NCBI GenBank assembly: GCA_030248225.1
Contig: JASANE010012360.1
Coordinates: 1-64,000 of the forward strand
Source of the DNA: Trileptium ribeirensis
Taxonomy: Eukaryota; Nematoda; Enoplea; Enoplida; Thoracostomopsidae
Direction of reading: 5' to 3'
DNA: 64,000 bases
The notes under the pieces: generated by a model
The model's database searches: none
Seen by the model: the letters and a program-made list of their open reading frames with translations, nothing else
Told to the model about the DNA's origin: nothing
Program-made: the position numbers and the translations under genes
In this document: piece after piece, positions 11,652 to 25,019 of the stretch
How positions within the stretch are numbered: the stretch's first letter is position 1
How the letters are laid out: the number at the start of each line of letters is the position of its first letter

Positions 11652-12383
11652 TCCATTGTGGAGCGGTTTAAGCCGCCCCAGTTCAGATTCACTCTGTGTA
11701 GGTAAAGTACTTCAGCTATAGGGTTAAGCGACGACCATATTTGACAAACAGTGTCCTCCATTCCGATAACATATTATCGTCTCAGTAGAAGTAACACCAG
11801 CTGATGTGAAACTAATTCAGAATAAGACGCTTTCCCTATCGTCATGCAAAATTAATTGCGAAGCGTTGTTTTCAACTAACTCCCCGGTTTCAGGGAGTGG
11901 TTATGACCTTTCTGGGAATGGTCGCAATATTGGCACATTCAATTTTAACGGGCAGCAGCAAACAAAATCAGACATTAAATCGAGATTATAACTCCTGTTA
12001 TGCAACGTATATATATGTTTGTTTGCACCACGATGGGAACCTGGAGATGCCAAGAGATGATGCAATGCAGCGTATGTGAACTGTAATAAATTTTTAAATA
12101 TTTCCATACTTGCTGGGATACCCGGCGCCGCCCAGGCGTGGAAAAACTTTGCGGAATTGAATTGCCTGGCGAATTGATTGCCATAACCTATGTGAGTTTT
12201 TTTGCTTAGGTTATGTTGAAGGTTCGAAATGTGCTAATCCGCCAAACTGAATGAACTTAATAACATACAACTTTAATCAGGGTTCATTCAGAAGAACGGA
12301 ATAACATTGGTTATCATCTGTAATCAAGCCGTAAGTGGTTCCCATCATTGTGAACCAATACCCGGCTTTCATTCAGGTTGAAA

Positions 12384-12976
12384 AAGAATAAAAAAATCCA
12401 CTATAAAACGCTTTCAATATATACCGCTTTATTTCATTTTAGATAATTTGTTTGAATATAAACTATCAATTTTATATAACTGTATTAATATGATTCAAAA
12501 ATAAAGCTGCAGTGTTTGGTCAAACTATGGGACTAAATTCTGAAGCTACACGGTACGTGTGAGGACAAAAATTTTTAAAAGAAACTATAATCTTTGTACC
12601 AAGAAATAAAAGTTTTGCCGGGAAGAAGGCTACGGATAGTTGCCCGGACTGAACACCCCTACCATCAATGCCACGTTGACTCCACCCCTACCATCAATGC
12701 CACGTTGACTCCACCCCTGACACTATAAAGAAACGCCGCATCATTAAATGTCGTTCAAAGAAAACATTGCCCCAACTGGGAATCGAAAATTTATATCGAA
12801 TATCTTTCTGTATGTACAACGGTAATTGGGAAACCGTGGCCAAACGACACGGATGGAAATATACCACAACTGTGCGGAAAAACGACATCGCGTGAAAAGA
12901 ATAAAAAATCCACTATAAAACGTTTTCACTATATCCGGCTTTATTTGATTTTAGATACTTTGTTTGACTATAAACT
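12384..12976. repeat. Pair of 80-bp direct repeats, about 510 bp apart
   Basis: 12384-12465 and 12897-12976 share AATCCACTATAAAACG, GCTTTATTT and the stretch TTTAGATA.TTTGTTTGA, at about 88% identity by eye. They point the same way and enclose about 430 bases. They could be terminal repeats of a small element, but neither TG...CA ends nor target duplications are clear. Confidence 0.55.
12654..12717. repeat. 29-bp tandem repeat, about two copies
   Basis: ACCATCAATGCCACGTTGAC begins at 12661 and again at 12690, with CTCCACCCCT after each copy. It lies between the two direct repeats of 12384-12976. Confidence 0.85.
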
Positions 12977-15900
12977 AATGTTTAACTTTAGCGGTATTTT
13001 CACTATAAGGAAAAATTACGTCTAACAATTTTTGCAAATCTTGTGATATTTTGTATAGAAAAATTCTAAAAGATCCAAGATTCTTGAAACTGATCTTATT
13101 TCTGATGAAACTTTGACTACATGGACGGTAGGGAAATCCAGTTTTATATATACACAGGAGGGTGATATAAAAAATGGTAACATGGGCCGAAGATAACATG
13201 AGCCGAATGTTGAATTTTACAACAACAGCAACATCCAACAATTTTACAGCAACATCCAACAATTTTACTCCGACACCATGATATGGTAGACTACTGAAAA
13301 GGAAAGTAATATTTCTAGAAAAATCAACGGTGAAAAGGAGAGTAAAGCAGAACAGTAGGCATTTGTGTAGAATTACGTGGAACAAATTATATGTCATATA
13401 ACAGTGGTCTATTATCTTAGTACTGTATTATACTGCTCGATAATAATGACCAATGTAATTGGAATTTACATTGTGATTGCATGAAATTATTCACTTCAGA
13501 CGGATAGCTAAATATTCGACAACATCAATCGCTGGACGCTTTTACTTCTGACGACCCAGCCCTATCGGACGTAAACCAGGACCAATGTTGGTCTCTAGTT
13601 CAACCTTGGAGTAAAAGATATAGAAAAATAAAAGTGGAAAATGTATTGTTTGTCAAGCATTATGTCCAATAAACGAAGCCAATGTTCGATAGAACTCATG
13701 GCATGTTTATGGAGTTGACACGTTCTGACAGCCTGTTACCGCTTGATGTATACATCATTTTTCATTGAAAATCTGTTAAAATTCCGCGTGTTGAAAATCG
13801 ATTATAGTATATATTCAAATTCGAACTATGGATACCTGCCACCTATTTTAAAGTGTGAATATATAATACACATCTGTGTACCTATTTATAAAGTAAAAAT
13901 ATATTGGTAAACCATGACCTTGAAACGTTTTAAACAAGACGCGCACGAACAACAATAGACGGTGATTGTTTATTTAACCACGATATAACATGACGATCTT
14001 ATGTTGTTTGGGCATGTCTTTTGATGCAAACCGGAGTGATTAACCACTGCTTTCGATCACATTCAAATGTCCACAACGTCCAAGGTCTCGGTTACAGTCT
14101 GAGCCTAGATAAGTAAGGTCAATTTTTGGTCTCTCCAGTAGCCAATTCCCGAGGGGAGTGCAGACGTCGGCTCCTTGGTAGGCTGGCATAGGCGCCTTTG
14201 ACGACTATTGTTTAGGCGCATGCAGCGGCGCCATGAGTGTGGCCGGACGAGCAGTCGGACAGCTATAATAGCGTTTAATTTAATACCCCTATCTCCTACG
14301 AGCATCTGCGTATGATTAGGACGATATATAATATATTTGAGACATATTTTTATTTCCCTATTTGTAGTTTTTACTATCATATGTGACTCACAAAGACGTC
14401 TTTGACACTCGGACACCAGAAATTCACATTAACACGACAGTTGGATTAACTAATTTTAAGGACATTGAAAATTGCTTTTTCAGGTTTCGCACACAAGTAA
14501 TTTAAAATGGGATTAAATGAGCTATATATACCACCACATTACCTAAACTAAGTAGCTGCGACATTCTCGTCGTCTTTGTGTTACTTATTACGCTTAAAGA
14601 TGGCACGAGATCTATTTTGATTAAGATCACTGAGACGTGTCCGGAAATTGTATGCTACATAAGCTCGCGGTCATATACGGCCACGAGCCCGACTATTTTT
14701 CCTGGGGCCAAAATAATGCTATGCAAAATAGTTTCCTAAAATGGTGTTCTGCCGTAAACTTATAAACTGTTTCAGTCAGACTTTCAATTACAGCTACAAT
14801 AAGTTACAGTAATAACTAGTGGACACATGAATATTTGTCTAAAATGGATCTCAGTTTTTAGTTTCTAACGAGTGCTAATAACTCGAAACATGCAGATTGA
14901 TCGACCCACTGCCAATATGTAAGGAAGTATTGCTTAAATCAGAGCCCTGGTAATTGGACGGCGTGCCCGTGCAGCATCTCTTCCAGATTACAAGGTGGAG
15001 AGGTAACCCTGCCGTTCTGTAAACCCACTCCAAAAACGTACGCAGATGATGCTTTTTATTTTTTAATGTGGTTTTCTATACCATGAATGTGGCTTTACTA
15101 CGTACATTATCCTAGCCATTCACCCATATTCCAAGTAGTTTCCGAATGCCTACTAAAGTTTATTTCAAACGAAAGCGCAAAGAGCACCATATTTTGCCTC
15201 TCATCCGAAATTCACTACAATCCGACATCGAAGGTTGCAATAAGTAGACAGTTCGCTGGGACCGTTGGGTTAGTGTCACTGATAATATATTAGGTATAAA
15301 GTTCCGTGCATGAGAATATTTAAATACATGCAAAGGATATTTAATGAACTCGTTTAAAATTCATAACCACTCATAGTTGCACTTGAAATTAAATCGCACC
15401 GTTCATTACAAGGATGCCGACGATAAATGCAATATTAATGTCATTTTGTCCCAGAAAACATTTTTGTAATTATTTCGAAATCTTCAATCCGAATGAGGTG
15501 TCTTTCGTATAAGGGTCAGTCGCACATTGAAATTTTGAGCCAAATACAACCAAATAAACCAAAACCCAAAAAGATACAACCGCAAAATATACACGAAGTT
15601 TGGTCCAAAACGTTTATTTGTCTTTCTATTACATAGTTTGGGCAATATATGGAAATATTGGTAATATTAAGCCAATTGGTGATATTATTCAACAGTCCAA
15701 ATCAGCAAAGAAGGATAGAACTTAATCCACATAGAGTCAGTCTATCGAAAATTATAGTAAATACAACAATACCTACCCGCTTTTCAAACAAAATTGGTCT
15801 TTTTTCTGTATTATAAATTTGACAAAGGGGTTATTGAATAAATATTATGCCAGGCATTACCGGATCCAGAGGGGGAGGGGCTGGAGCCCAATGAGACCTA

Positions 15901-18900
15901 ACTTGGGTCATCAAAAAAATTGTAAAAAAATAAATATAAACAGTACCAGAAACATTGGTTGACCAATGATGGGTTGAGGTCCATACGCGTTGAAGGTCCG
16001 GCAGCCTTGGGGATGGTCTCGGCGAGATTTTTGCCAACTAGCAATAAATTATTTATTTTTTCCTTTACACCAATTTTTGTCACTTTTCACATTTTACGAA
16101 AACTTTGCGCTTCGGTGGGCAGCCGTGCGGTGGGAGATGAGGAGGGTACGGAGCATTCAGGAGGTCAAAGAGCGCCCCGCCCAAAATTCCTCGGTCCGCC
16201 TATATCTCTGCAGGTGCAAAGCCCTATATCAACCATACTGTGAAATTTGTATCACATCACTATAACGGTTACCATGCCATGGATGAAAACAACGAAATTC
16301 GATTTCATCTTGACCTAAAACGTGTTCGCTTTTAACCCTGTTCTTGAAAAAGCATACACACAAAAGTTATATAAGTTCCTGCCTTTACAACTCCGATAAA
16401 TAAGCGCAATTATTGGTAAACAATTACGGATATCTCCCTCTCCGTTGTCGAGCTAGAGCCGTTGTGGCAATAAAACTTTGCATTAGCGAAGTAACCAAGA
16501 AAAAGGACAATCTATATTAAATAATTGTATAAATTAATAGATTTTGAATTAATAGTAACAAATATTGTTTATTTCTCGTGGTGTGAAAATTTTTTGAAAA
16601 GTTTTTGTTTTTATACGGTAGACATTATAATTCTATATCTTGCCTAATCGGGTATTGGTTATATCTTTTGGCCTCTGTACTATTAAGTACATTGGTGCCG
16701 ATTTTCCGCCAAAAATCACCTTTATTATATATCACATTTAATCGTTTTAACCTTTTCTAGTGAGTACTTTAGGGCGGACAACCACAATTTATCATATGCA
16801 TCTAAAATACTTTGGTACTAGTAAGTCCCTTGGTACAGGTTACCGTTATATATCGCCCGTACATTATGTACTTCAAATTTTGACCACATTTTTAGAATGT
16901 TTATATAATATCCCAGTTAAAATATTTTTTTATTAAATAGTAATCGTTTTACCTCAGCATATTTCCACAACCCGTAAGAACGTAACTACTTTGTTGTCTG
17001 GTTTTGCTTTCCTGGAATTATTGGTTAAGTAATTATTTCTTCTAGTTTCTTCTTGCTTCTAATTTTTACAGTTATAGAATGTTCATAATAGCAATCCTTA
17101 ATGATTAATAGTAATCCGAGACAATTAGTAGTCGTTTATTGTTATCCTGTGTCAGCTCAATTGATAAAATAGTGCGTATAGAAGATATCAAATTGCTAGG
17201 CACTCAAATTACTATTTTTCCACTATAGAAGCGGGCAAAATGATAGCTCTGAGACATTATACCATAATGTCATGACGCCCGCATGAACAGATTTTGAATA
17301 TATATGTTTAAAAATTTTTTTATATAAAAATAATGTATTCGGTGGGAGCATGAATTCATCGAATTTTTCAAAATTAATAACTTTTTAAGATGCAGTCATG
17401 TAATCTATTGCCAATAATCATTGATGCATTAGGCATTCATTAAAATGATATCATCCAGGTACTGAATCGTTGATTCTTAACCGGCATAATCTTTGATTTC
17501 CTGACTGATATCTTGACTTTTCAATCTAAATTAACTTATCATCCCTGCACACGTTACATTCGCGGCTTTGGTCAACTTTAGCCATTAAGATTTTCCTATG
17601 GTTTAAGCAACACTTCAAACAATACCACGTACACCGGTTTGTTTTGAAGGTATCACAATTTTACCTCAATATGTTAGTAAAATGTAACACATTTAGCTAC
17701 AAGGTTTAGTAATAATTATAAAGTCCAGTACATATAAAAAAATTTCTAGATGTTCACGGATAAAAATTGGAAACGCCCGAAGACACATTAAAAATAATTG
17801 ATGAGTGTAATAAACTACTAGGTAAATTTAACGGTGATAAATTAAACACTGAGACTGTCGTCTGTGGTTCGAGTACATACATACCGACTAAAACTGGGAG
17901 TCCGTGTTACCGTCTATCCCCACAAAACTGCAGGGGTCTGTGCATCACAACACCCGAGAAATAGGGAGCCAGGTGGAAAACACCCGTGTCGTCAAACACG
18001 AGTTAACATTATAGCAGGAACGCAGTACATCACTCAAAAATAAGGCTATCGGCAAATTGAGCCATCTTACGGCTTCCGAATTTTCTTGAAAAGTGGGAGG
18101 GGCGCCCCCTGCGTGCTGCATCCCTGCATTATAGTGCGTGGCGAAGTGACATATTCTATCCTAATGCGTTCTTTCTATAGCTGGTAGCTTGTCTCACTGC
18201 CAAAGTGGTAAATTCTGAGTGTTGAATGTATAATTTGGAAGCGTACAAGCTATATTGGACAGCAACTTTACAAAATGGGCCGAATATCAGAAATTTTTCT
18301 TGCATAGCTGAAGCGATATATCCGCTCATTTCGCATTTATGCCACTTAACGGCACACAGAAGTTGGATTGATCAACAAAATGAGGCAAATAATAATATAT
18401 AGCTCGAGTGGGTGCGGAGATATTGATGTTTTCATCTGTTTCGGGTCTCATGTTCCCGCTGAAAGCCCCATTCTAAGCTTCATCATGATGGCAGTAGCAG
18501 CACAATATCTACAGCTATATAGAGCATGAATCGTTGTAGATGTAATAACGGTACGCCGGTGCATGGCGCAATTTCCTAACACGACCTCATAATCATAACC
18601 TCAGGAATAGGCCAAATTTTTATAAACTTGGGTTATTTTGTACTTTTTCCGGTCAGACCGAAAAAGCTATGGAGTTTCGCAAGTCGTAAGCATGCTTCAC
18701 GAGGTTTGTTCAGACACCGCGGATTGGGTGCTCACGTGTCTAGTATTTGGTATGATTACTAAGGTCCCCCTGCGAGGTTGGCACTGACACCTTGTCATAG
18801 GGCATGCTGTCCAACCGATGTTTCCTAACCTGAACTCACTCGGAAGTTGTTTAACTCAATATTGATGAGGAGTGAATGTATGCATATGTTCCTGTCCATT

Positions 18901-18958
18901 CACAGCAGCCGTGGTGGCCCGGTAATTGTCGTGTATACTTGGCTCAGCGTCAACCTGA
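12977..18958. other. Gene-free stretch
   Basis: No gene is recognised in about 6 kb. The open frame at 12975-13397 (minus, 140 residues) contains a duplicated VKLLDVA that comes from a short tandem repeat (ACAGCAACATCCAACAATTTT at about 13226-13270) and has no domain. 15840-16200 and 18080-18120 hold G-rich islands (GGGGGAGGGGCTGG, GGGAGGGGCGCCCCC) in otherwise AT-rich DNA, like those seen near 2450, 47760, 56160 and 58120. 16500-17350 is very AT-rich. Confidence 0.6.
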
Positions 18959-21345
18959 ACAATAGAATGAGGTCCGCGCGATAACGAAGCGTTGCTAATG
19001 TCTGCAGTCCCAATGCCCGCAATCAATCCTCATACGTCAGATCCGACAAACCTGGTGCAAATTTGGTCGCTCATTGTTCTCGCTCTATGAGTTTGACGTC
19101 TTTATGGTAGTAACGGCACCAAGCGCTCGATGCATATTCAGGCCGCGATCGAATGAGCGAGCGGTACAAGATGAGAAAAAGAAACCTATTTAAATATTTG
19201 AACGATCTACGGATACAGCAAATCATGAAGTCGGTCCGTTTGACTATGTCCGAACAATGCTCAGAAGATTTCAGATCTGCAGAAACAATGACACCCATAC
19301 TCTTTTCAAATGACTTGTTAGGGATAGCGTCTTCGTCAAGAGTATGTGTGTAGCAGGAATCGTTTCTTCCGAAATGAACACAGACAAATTTATGGATACT
19401 GCAGTTCAAACACCATTCTTAGCCCACCCTCCGAAGTCATCAATGTCGCGTTGTAAGTCATCTATATTAAAACGCATTGGACTCGGGTGTGAATGTAATC
19501 TCCTAAATAGCTTCGAATCATCATCAAATTTTAGAATAGCACTCAAAATGCAGCCGTCGATACCGTTGAAATAAACAAGGAACAATATTGGACCTAGTAC
19601 GGTACCCTGAGGTATGCCACTTTTCACAATGGACCTCTCTGAGCGATTCACATTGACAACCACTGCCCGCTTACGCCCAATCAGGAAAGACTTTATCCAG
19701 CGCAAGACGTTGCCTTTTATGCCGTGAGCAGCTAACTTTATTAATAAACGCCGGTGTGGCACTCGATTAAAGGCCTTTTGTACATCAGGGTATATCGTAT
19801 CGACACAGTCTCCGTTCTTTACTGTCTGAACTACCCATCGTATGTTCTCGACTATAACTAAACAACTGCGGAGCGTTTTCGCAGGAACCCAAACTGTTTT
19901 TTGCTGAGCAAGTTATGCACTGTAAATGTTTAACAATGTGATCCGCTGCGACCGATTCCATTAACTTCAATGTCCCGGAAGCTACGCTAAAGGGCCTGTA
20001 GTTGTCGACAGAAAAACGGCAACGTTTTTTAAATATAGGCGTGATTAGAGCAGGCTTCCATTCAGCAAGCACGATACCGGACTGCGTCGAATTGTTAAAT
20101 AAATCCGTTGGCTGACAAATTCTATCGCGGCATTGACGAAGAATATAATTTCGTATCATATCGTTGCCAGGTGCTGCGAACTTTTTAGTAACATCCAGTT
20201 TCTGCACTACTAACTCAACAGTGAAGGTAATAAATTTTAACAAATTTTTTTTAATAAAAAAATTAAATTAAAATTAAAAATTATTTTTATCATCCCGTAG
20301 ATCCAAGGTAGATCTTTGTTGGAGAGTTGGTAAATCAGTTAGATCCTCCTCAATGATACGGAAAAGAAATGATCGTTCAGGTGCTTAGCCAAGTCATGCT
20401 CAGATGCACACACTGTGCCATCAGTAGACTTAAACGGTCCCACACCAGGACGAGAAGTCATCTTTCCGTTAACATACAATCAAAACGATTTAGCATCAGA
20501 GTTAATGCGACTAGCTATTAAATATTCGTACCGCCGGACAGCTCTGTTGGTCTCAATAGTTGCTATTTCATACGCCGCGCGATACCGTTCCCAGTCCACC
20601 ATAAGCCGTGACTAAGCGAACTGTCATTGGTAGGTACGTTGTAATTGACGCGCCCGAACACACTGTTATTCAGCCCATTTTGGTTTAGACATACGGCTGC
20701 GTTTGGCATTTATTCTAGGCACAAAATTTGAGATTGCTTGTGTAATAATAAACTTAACATTGGTCCAGGCTACTTTGCAGCTTCCACGCAATGGCGGTTG
20801 TATGTGGCAGCGTACAAACCCACTAAATCTGTTCTAGTCAATGTGCCTATAATCTAAACTGGCATGAAAAAAGGATGGCTAACGATGGTGCCGCACAACA
20901 ACAGAGATATTTACAGTCGCCTACAAACACAACAGTTTTGCTGTAGTGTGTGGCGAAATGACCAATAAGGGAATTAAGAGAAGCGTTCAGTTCATGGATA
21001 TTATTGGATGAGTGGTAGCAACAACATAAAATTATTACACCAGATAATGAGCGTATAAATGCAGGCTACAACGTCAGTATAGACAAATGTCAATAGGTCG
21101 AATTTGGTGGGCTTTAAACAATCTTTAATAAGTAACAAAACGCCACCCCCACGACCGCGAACGCGCTCCAACCGGAACAATATTAACCCTTGTAGGGTAA
21201 GCTACCGGTCAAGAATGAAGTCGCCTCCCAGTCTCTGTCAGTGCAATGACATCAGGTGCTAAGCTGTAGCCTGTGCCACTGATCAGAAGATTAAACAAAT
21301 CTAGCTTAATTACAATAGAACGTGCGTTTACAACATGCAGTTCAG
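18959..21345 (-). pseudogene. LINE-A copy 1 ORF2 (endonuclease and reverse transcriptase), broken
   Basis: The endonuclease start is readable at about 21345-21240 (VNARSI, then PDVIALTET, the region carrying the metal-binding glutamate of APE enzymes). The reverse transcriptase begins with AEWKPALITPIFK (about 20060), continues with VDNYRPF and then, in the frame 19762-19406, SGIPQGTVLGPILFLVYFN. The catalytic box reads FDDD (19517-19528) where copy 2 has FADD. The thumb contains LYRSLIRSRPEYASSAWCRY (19180-19110). Frame changes occur near 19790 and 19406. It cannot produce a working enzyme. Confidence 0.85.
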
Positions 21346-21639
21346 ATAACCAAAAACTGAAGTATTTGCTCCACCTGCATTGTTGCAAGAGTCACTCGGG
21401 ACAACATTGCTCCCGGTAAATGTTTTATATATTGACAATACATCATCACAAATGTTTACGCGAGGACAGGAGGACCTTAATAATTGCTAGGCCGATGGTG
21501 AAACAGCACCATCTTTGTGCCACGCATTCTGACAATACGACCGGCTTGTTTCTTTGCCTTCATCGTAGCCACAAGCTGTGCGTGCTTACCTGCTTGCATT
21601 GGCGTTAGATCGGGTTTAGATTCATGAATAATCTGGTAA

Positions 21640-22013
21640 TTTATTCAACTTAGCAGCCGATTCAATACATATATCACGGTCGTTAATGGAGTAAAGAACG
21701 ACGCGCTGTGGACGTACCTTGTTGCTATCTGGATACCGACGACCAAACCGAAAAAAAGAAAAAGGTTTGATATTTGCACAATGGATTGCCTTTAAAGCAG
21801 CATTTACTTTATCTCGATTAATTTGATTTCTGAGACTGGAAATTCCGGGTCGCTAAAAATTACCAAATTCTTTTGACGTACCTCTATGTTTTGAAACTCA
21901 AAGACTGACTTTTGAATCGCTGCTGATATATCAACACCAACAAGGATAGGGCAGCTGCCCCTTGAGGAGCCGGACCTCCCTCGATGTGTAGCGATGCATG
22001 CGCTGGCAAACAA
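21640..22013 (-). pseudogene. LINE-A copy 1 ORF1 tail (RRM-like)
   Basis: Upstream of ORF2 on the minus strand, the frame at 22013-21804 contains QKNLVIFSDPEFPVSE. A shifted frame follows with DKVNAALKAIHCANI and then SINDRDICIESAAKLNKLP (about 21700-21640). This pattern (a 'NLVIF..PE' start, a 'DK.N...L' helix and a final 'D.....SA.KL' helix) is that of the RRM-like and C-terminal parts of CR1/L2 ORF1 proteins. Frameshifts break it, and the N terminus is missing or too decayed to see. Confidence 0.65.
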
Positions 22014-22100
22014 ATTCCCTCATATGATGAACTACTGTGAAAATCATTTTATGGTGGGAAAATGTAACTGTTTGCATCATCTATAGTGGTTTACTGGTTT

Positions 22101-22145
22101 ATGTATTGTATATGTATTGTATATGTATGTATAGTATTGTGTATG
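22101..22145. repeat. Microsatellite of TGTATTGTATA type
   Basis: ATGTATTGTATATGTATTGT and derivatives follow one another over about 45 bases. A simple sequence repeat beside the 5' end of LINE-A copy 1. Confidence 0.75.
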
Positions 22146-22402
22146 TTATTTGATGTCTGTATCATAAACAAGCTGTATGTATGTTGTTGTTTATTGCTGT
22201 ATGAATAAAATATCTACTGTAGTGTAACTGTTGGTTGCTTCGTATGTGTGACGTGTGGTGTATGCATAAAATCACTTTAAAATATTTTGTTGTTGAAATC
22301 TTGGAGATTTCCTGTATATTTGTGTGAGGTTTATAAGTGCCATATAAGCCACGCTAGACATGAATCTCTGGTCAGGGGGGATGACTGGGTCAAAATGGGA
22401 TT

Positions 22403-22459
22403 TTAATGCCAAATGCCATAGGGCACGTTGTAGATTATACTTACCAAATTTGGCATTAA
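22403..22459. repeat. 12-bp perfect inverted repeat with 33-base loop
   Basis: TTAATGCCAAAT (22403-22414) pairs perfectly with ATTTGGCATTAA (22448-22459). The flanks (CTGGTCAGGGGGGATGACTG on the left, GGTCCACCCGTTCAGGAG on the right) are GC-richer than the surroundings and read openly in more than one frame, so the whole 22360-22510 block may be a relic of some element. Function unknown. Confidence 0.65.
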
Positions 22460-24180
22460 TTGGTCCACCCGTTCAGGAGTTACGGACTTCATCCCCTCGG
22501 TCATTTCTGTTAATGAGAATTTATTTAATTCTTGAAAATTGTAGGTTTAAGAGAGTATAAAACAACTTAAAATTTTACAATTTGTGTGCCGGGGTATAGT
22601 TTGCTTACTTATCGGATTTGAGTGTAAGTCTTGGGTTCCCTAACTATTACAGTTACATTAGCGGAAATGTAAGTGTATTTCTGCTGAATTTTCACGAAAA
22701 TTGTTTTGAGTTAGGGATTCTAAGAATTTCATAAAAAGGGATTCTCTAACGCAAAAATTAAAATTTATGTTAGAGAGCGAATTTTACAATTCTAAGAATT
22801 CACAACACGGTTGGCAACCATTATATTAAAAATTAACAGGTTAGAGAGATTTCAGAACTGGAGTTCTTTTGAGTTCCAAGAAATAGGGTTTAGAAAAGTT
22901 ATTTAAGTGGTTGTGCAGTTAGATCGTGGCCTCAGTCGGCCTCAGAAGCTGCACAATCAAGGTGAGTACGGTTCAGCCGTTTATTTGTTTATACGTTTGT
23001 GTAAAAATTGTAATTTGTCGTAGTGTGTGAAATAAATCGTCTGAATTATAGGTGGTGATGCATTAAGACCCTAGGAATAATCTAGTAAAACGTTGGAGTA
23101 TTTTGTGTGAAACTGTCGTAGTTTGTGCGTAATCTACGGTGGTTCTAAACACCCCTAGGACCGCGTAGGTTACAATGCGAAGCGTGTAATTCCTCGACAA
23201 TTGCCCAACCCATAATCGGTGCCGCGCCACCCCTGCTTCTCCACGTTTGACCGGCAGAGCCCATGGGAGACCGAAGAAGACGGAATCACATTGATAAATC
23301 TAGAACATTGGCATATCACATAATATTTTACAACATTTCAATTATTTACTGAAGTGAGACTTTTCGCAATGTACCATTTATTAATAGAACTTTCTCTTCC
23401 GTAAAAGGTTAGGCATATGAATAATACCGGAATCACATCGATAAACCTTAGCATACTACTATATCATATGGCTAAGGAATGTCGATCTACAAGTCCTGTC
23501 ATAAACTTAATAACTGTGAGTATACAACTCAAAATCAAATCAATTTCTAATCGTTCCACATAACTCTTTTTCGGCTGATTTCAGCGCAGCTTTTAAGCGT
23601 ACAGCAATATGATCGGTATTTCCGTATATACGCGGTAGAACTTGTATTCCCGTAACGCAGTCAATATGGGAACATTTGATTTGAATATAGACACATAGCT
23701 ATTCCGGCTCATAAATTTTTTTCTTGACTTCCGAGGAACTGAAATTTTATTTTATTTCACAGGGGTAGGCTTGGATTAGAAATTTTTATGGCGGCTATCG
23801 GAAATTAAAGGGGACGACATTCGACACCGAATACTGTGGAGTTCGAGGTGTGACCACTAGAATGCCTGTGGGAAACGAGGTAGTCCGTATTCTTTTTGCA
23901 TGTGTCTATTCCCTTCGAAACGATGCGATTCTGTTGAGCGCTGCGGCGAGGTTAACTCTACCCACTCGTGATTCAGCTATTGATTACCAAAGCCGAAGTT
24001 AAAAGCTTATTTAAATTGTTGCAATACAAGTAATGCAGTTCTTTATCACTGTTAAGTTTAACCCGTACCACAATTATCGGCGGGAATTATGATTCCATTT
24101 TTGACTATGCCACTCTGGTGTTTAAGGTTTAGGTTATCCGTTCTTTAGTATTCCTCTTGTGAGGTTAATACAGTACCCCG

Positions 24181-24540
24181 GTTGACTGGCACTGTACTAT
24201 TATTTGAGTACCTGAACTTTGGCCTACTGATTCTTCTTTAAAGCAGCAACCCTCGTTGGCTGGTATGCCGCGTTAAATTTGAGTGATCCAGGTTTAGATT
24301 TTGGTTATCTATTTACTAATCCTATTTTAAGGTTTGTACAGATACCTCCGATTGGCTGGTACACCGCACGTCTGTGTAATTACCTTAACCTGGTCGTTAG
24401 AATTACGCTATTAGGTACTTATATTAAAGCAGTTTCCCCCGGTTGGCTGGCGTATATACTGCTTTATGTCAGGAATTGGTTGTGGAATTTATGCAGAACT
24501 AGTTAATGAATTTTGTCTCTCGATCGTCCGGTTGGCTGGC
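24181..24540 (+). repeat. Phased GTTGGCTGG repeat, about 90-bp period
   Basis: GTTGACTGG or GTTGGCTGG words start at 24181, 24255, 24350 (ATTGGCTGG), 24442 and 24531, so the spacings are 74, 95, 92 and 89 bases. Each is preceded by CCC/CCG and often followed by a short GC-rich tail. The sequence between is not obviously conserved. The last copy leads into TGGCGCAACAGGTGG, which resembles a retroelement primer-binding site, but no flanking LTR was found. Confidence 0.65.
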
Positions 24541-25019
24541 GCAACAGGTGGTTATGATGAAAGGATAACTAGATTAGCTGAACATAAAATTTCGACACCA
24601 ACTGCATATTCAAAAGCTACTGTAGAGAAAAGCGGCGAACTACGTGTTGGAATGGATGAATGGACGAGGATCAATGCCTCCGCACCACGTCTTCCTACTC
24701 TATCACACCGAAAGAGGCTATAACTTTCCAGCTGAAGTTCACTGTCGTCGTTGATTTCCGACGCCTATATTTCTGTTATTAATATAATGTCAAATTAAAA
24801 ATGCATTACAATTAACCCAAGATCACACATTTTGTTTATGATAGACCTGGCATTTATTAGAACACACTTATAACCACAGCTATATGTAATCAAAAGTGTT
24901 TGCACCACCAAATGTCAAACCTTTATTTACAAAATCACATTTACATATAATATTGCAACTTTTGTTACAAGCCGGGTTATGATTTATTGATTCAATGAAT
25001 TACCATTTACTCCGATGAT

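Larger units (their letters stand above)
18959..22013 (-). mobile_element. LINE-A copy 1: CR1-like retrotransposon
   Basis: A minus-strand non-LTR retrotransposon with a recognisable ORF1 tail (about 22013-21640), the start of an APE endonuclease (about 21345 down), a reverse transcriptase and a thumb region, ending near 18959. It is closely similar along most of its length to LINE-A copy 2 (28790-32858). Against copy 2 it lacks about 215 bases of the endonuclease (junction near 20921) and the final part of ORF2. Many stops and frameshifts make it inactive. Confidence 0.85.
22014..25019. other. Gene-free stretch with local repeats
   Basis: No gene is recognised. Apart from the sites listed separately (22101-22145, 22403-22459, 24181-24540), 22600-23260 contains two AATAAA-type signals nearby (22204, 23029) and the G/C-richer block CGGTGCCGCGCCACCCCTGC (23217-23236). 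This could be an LTR-like relic, but no second copy was found. The remainder is featureless. Confidence 0.5.

Noticed and set aside
12975..13397. 140-residue minus-strand protein
   Set aside because: Its only regular feature, VKLLDVAVKLLDVAV, comes from a DNA tandem repeat; no domain or gene context.
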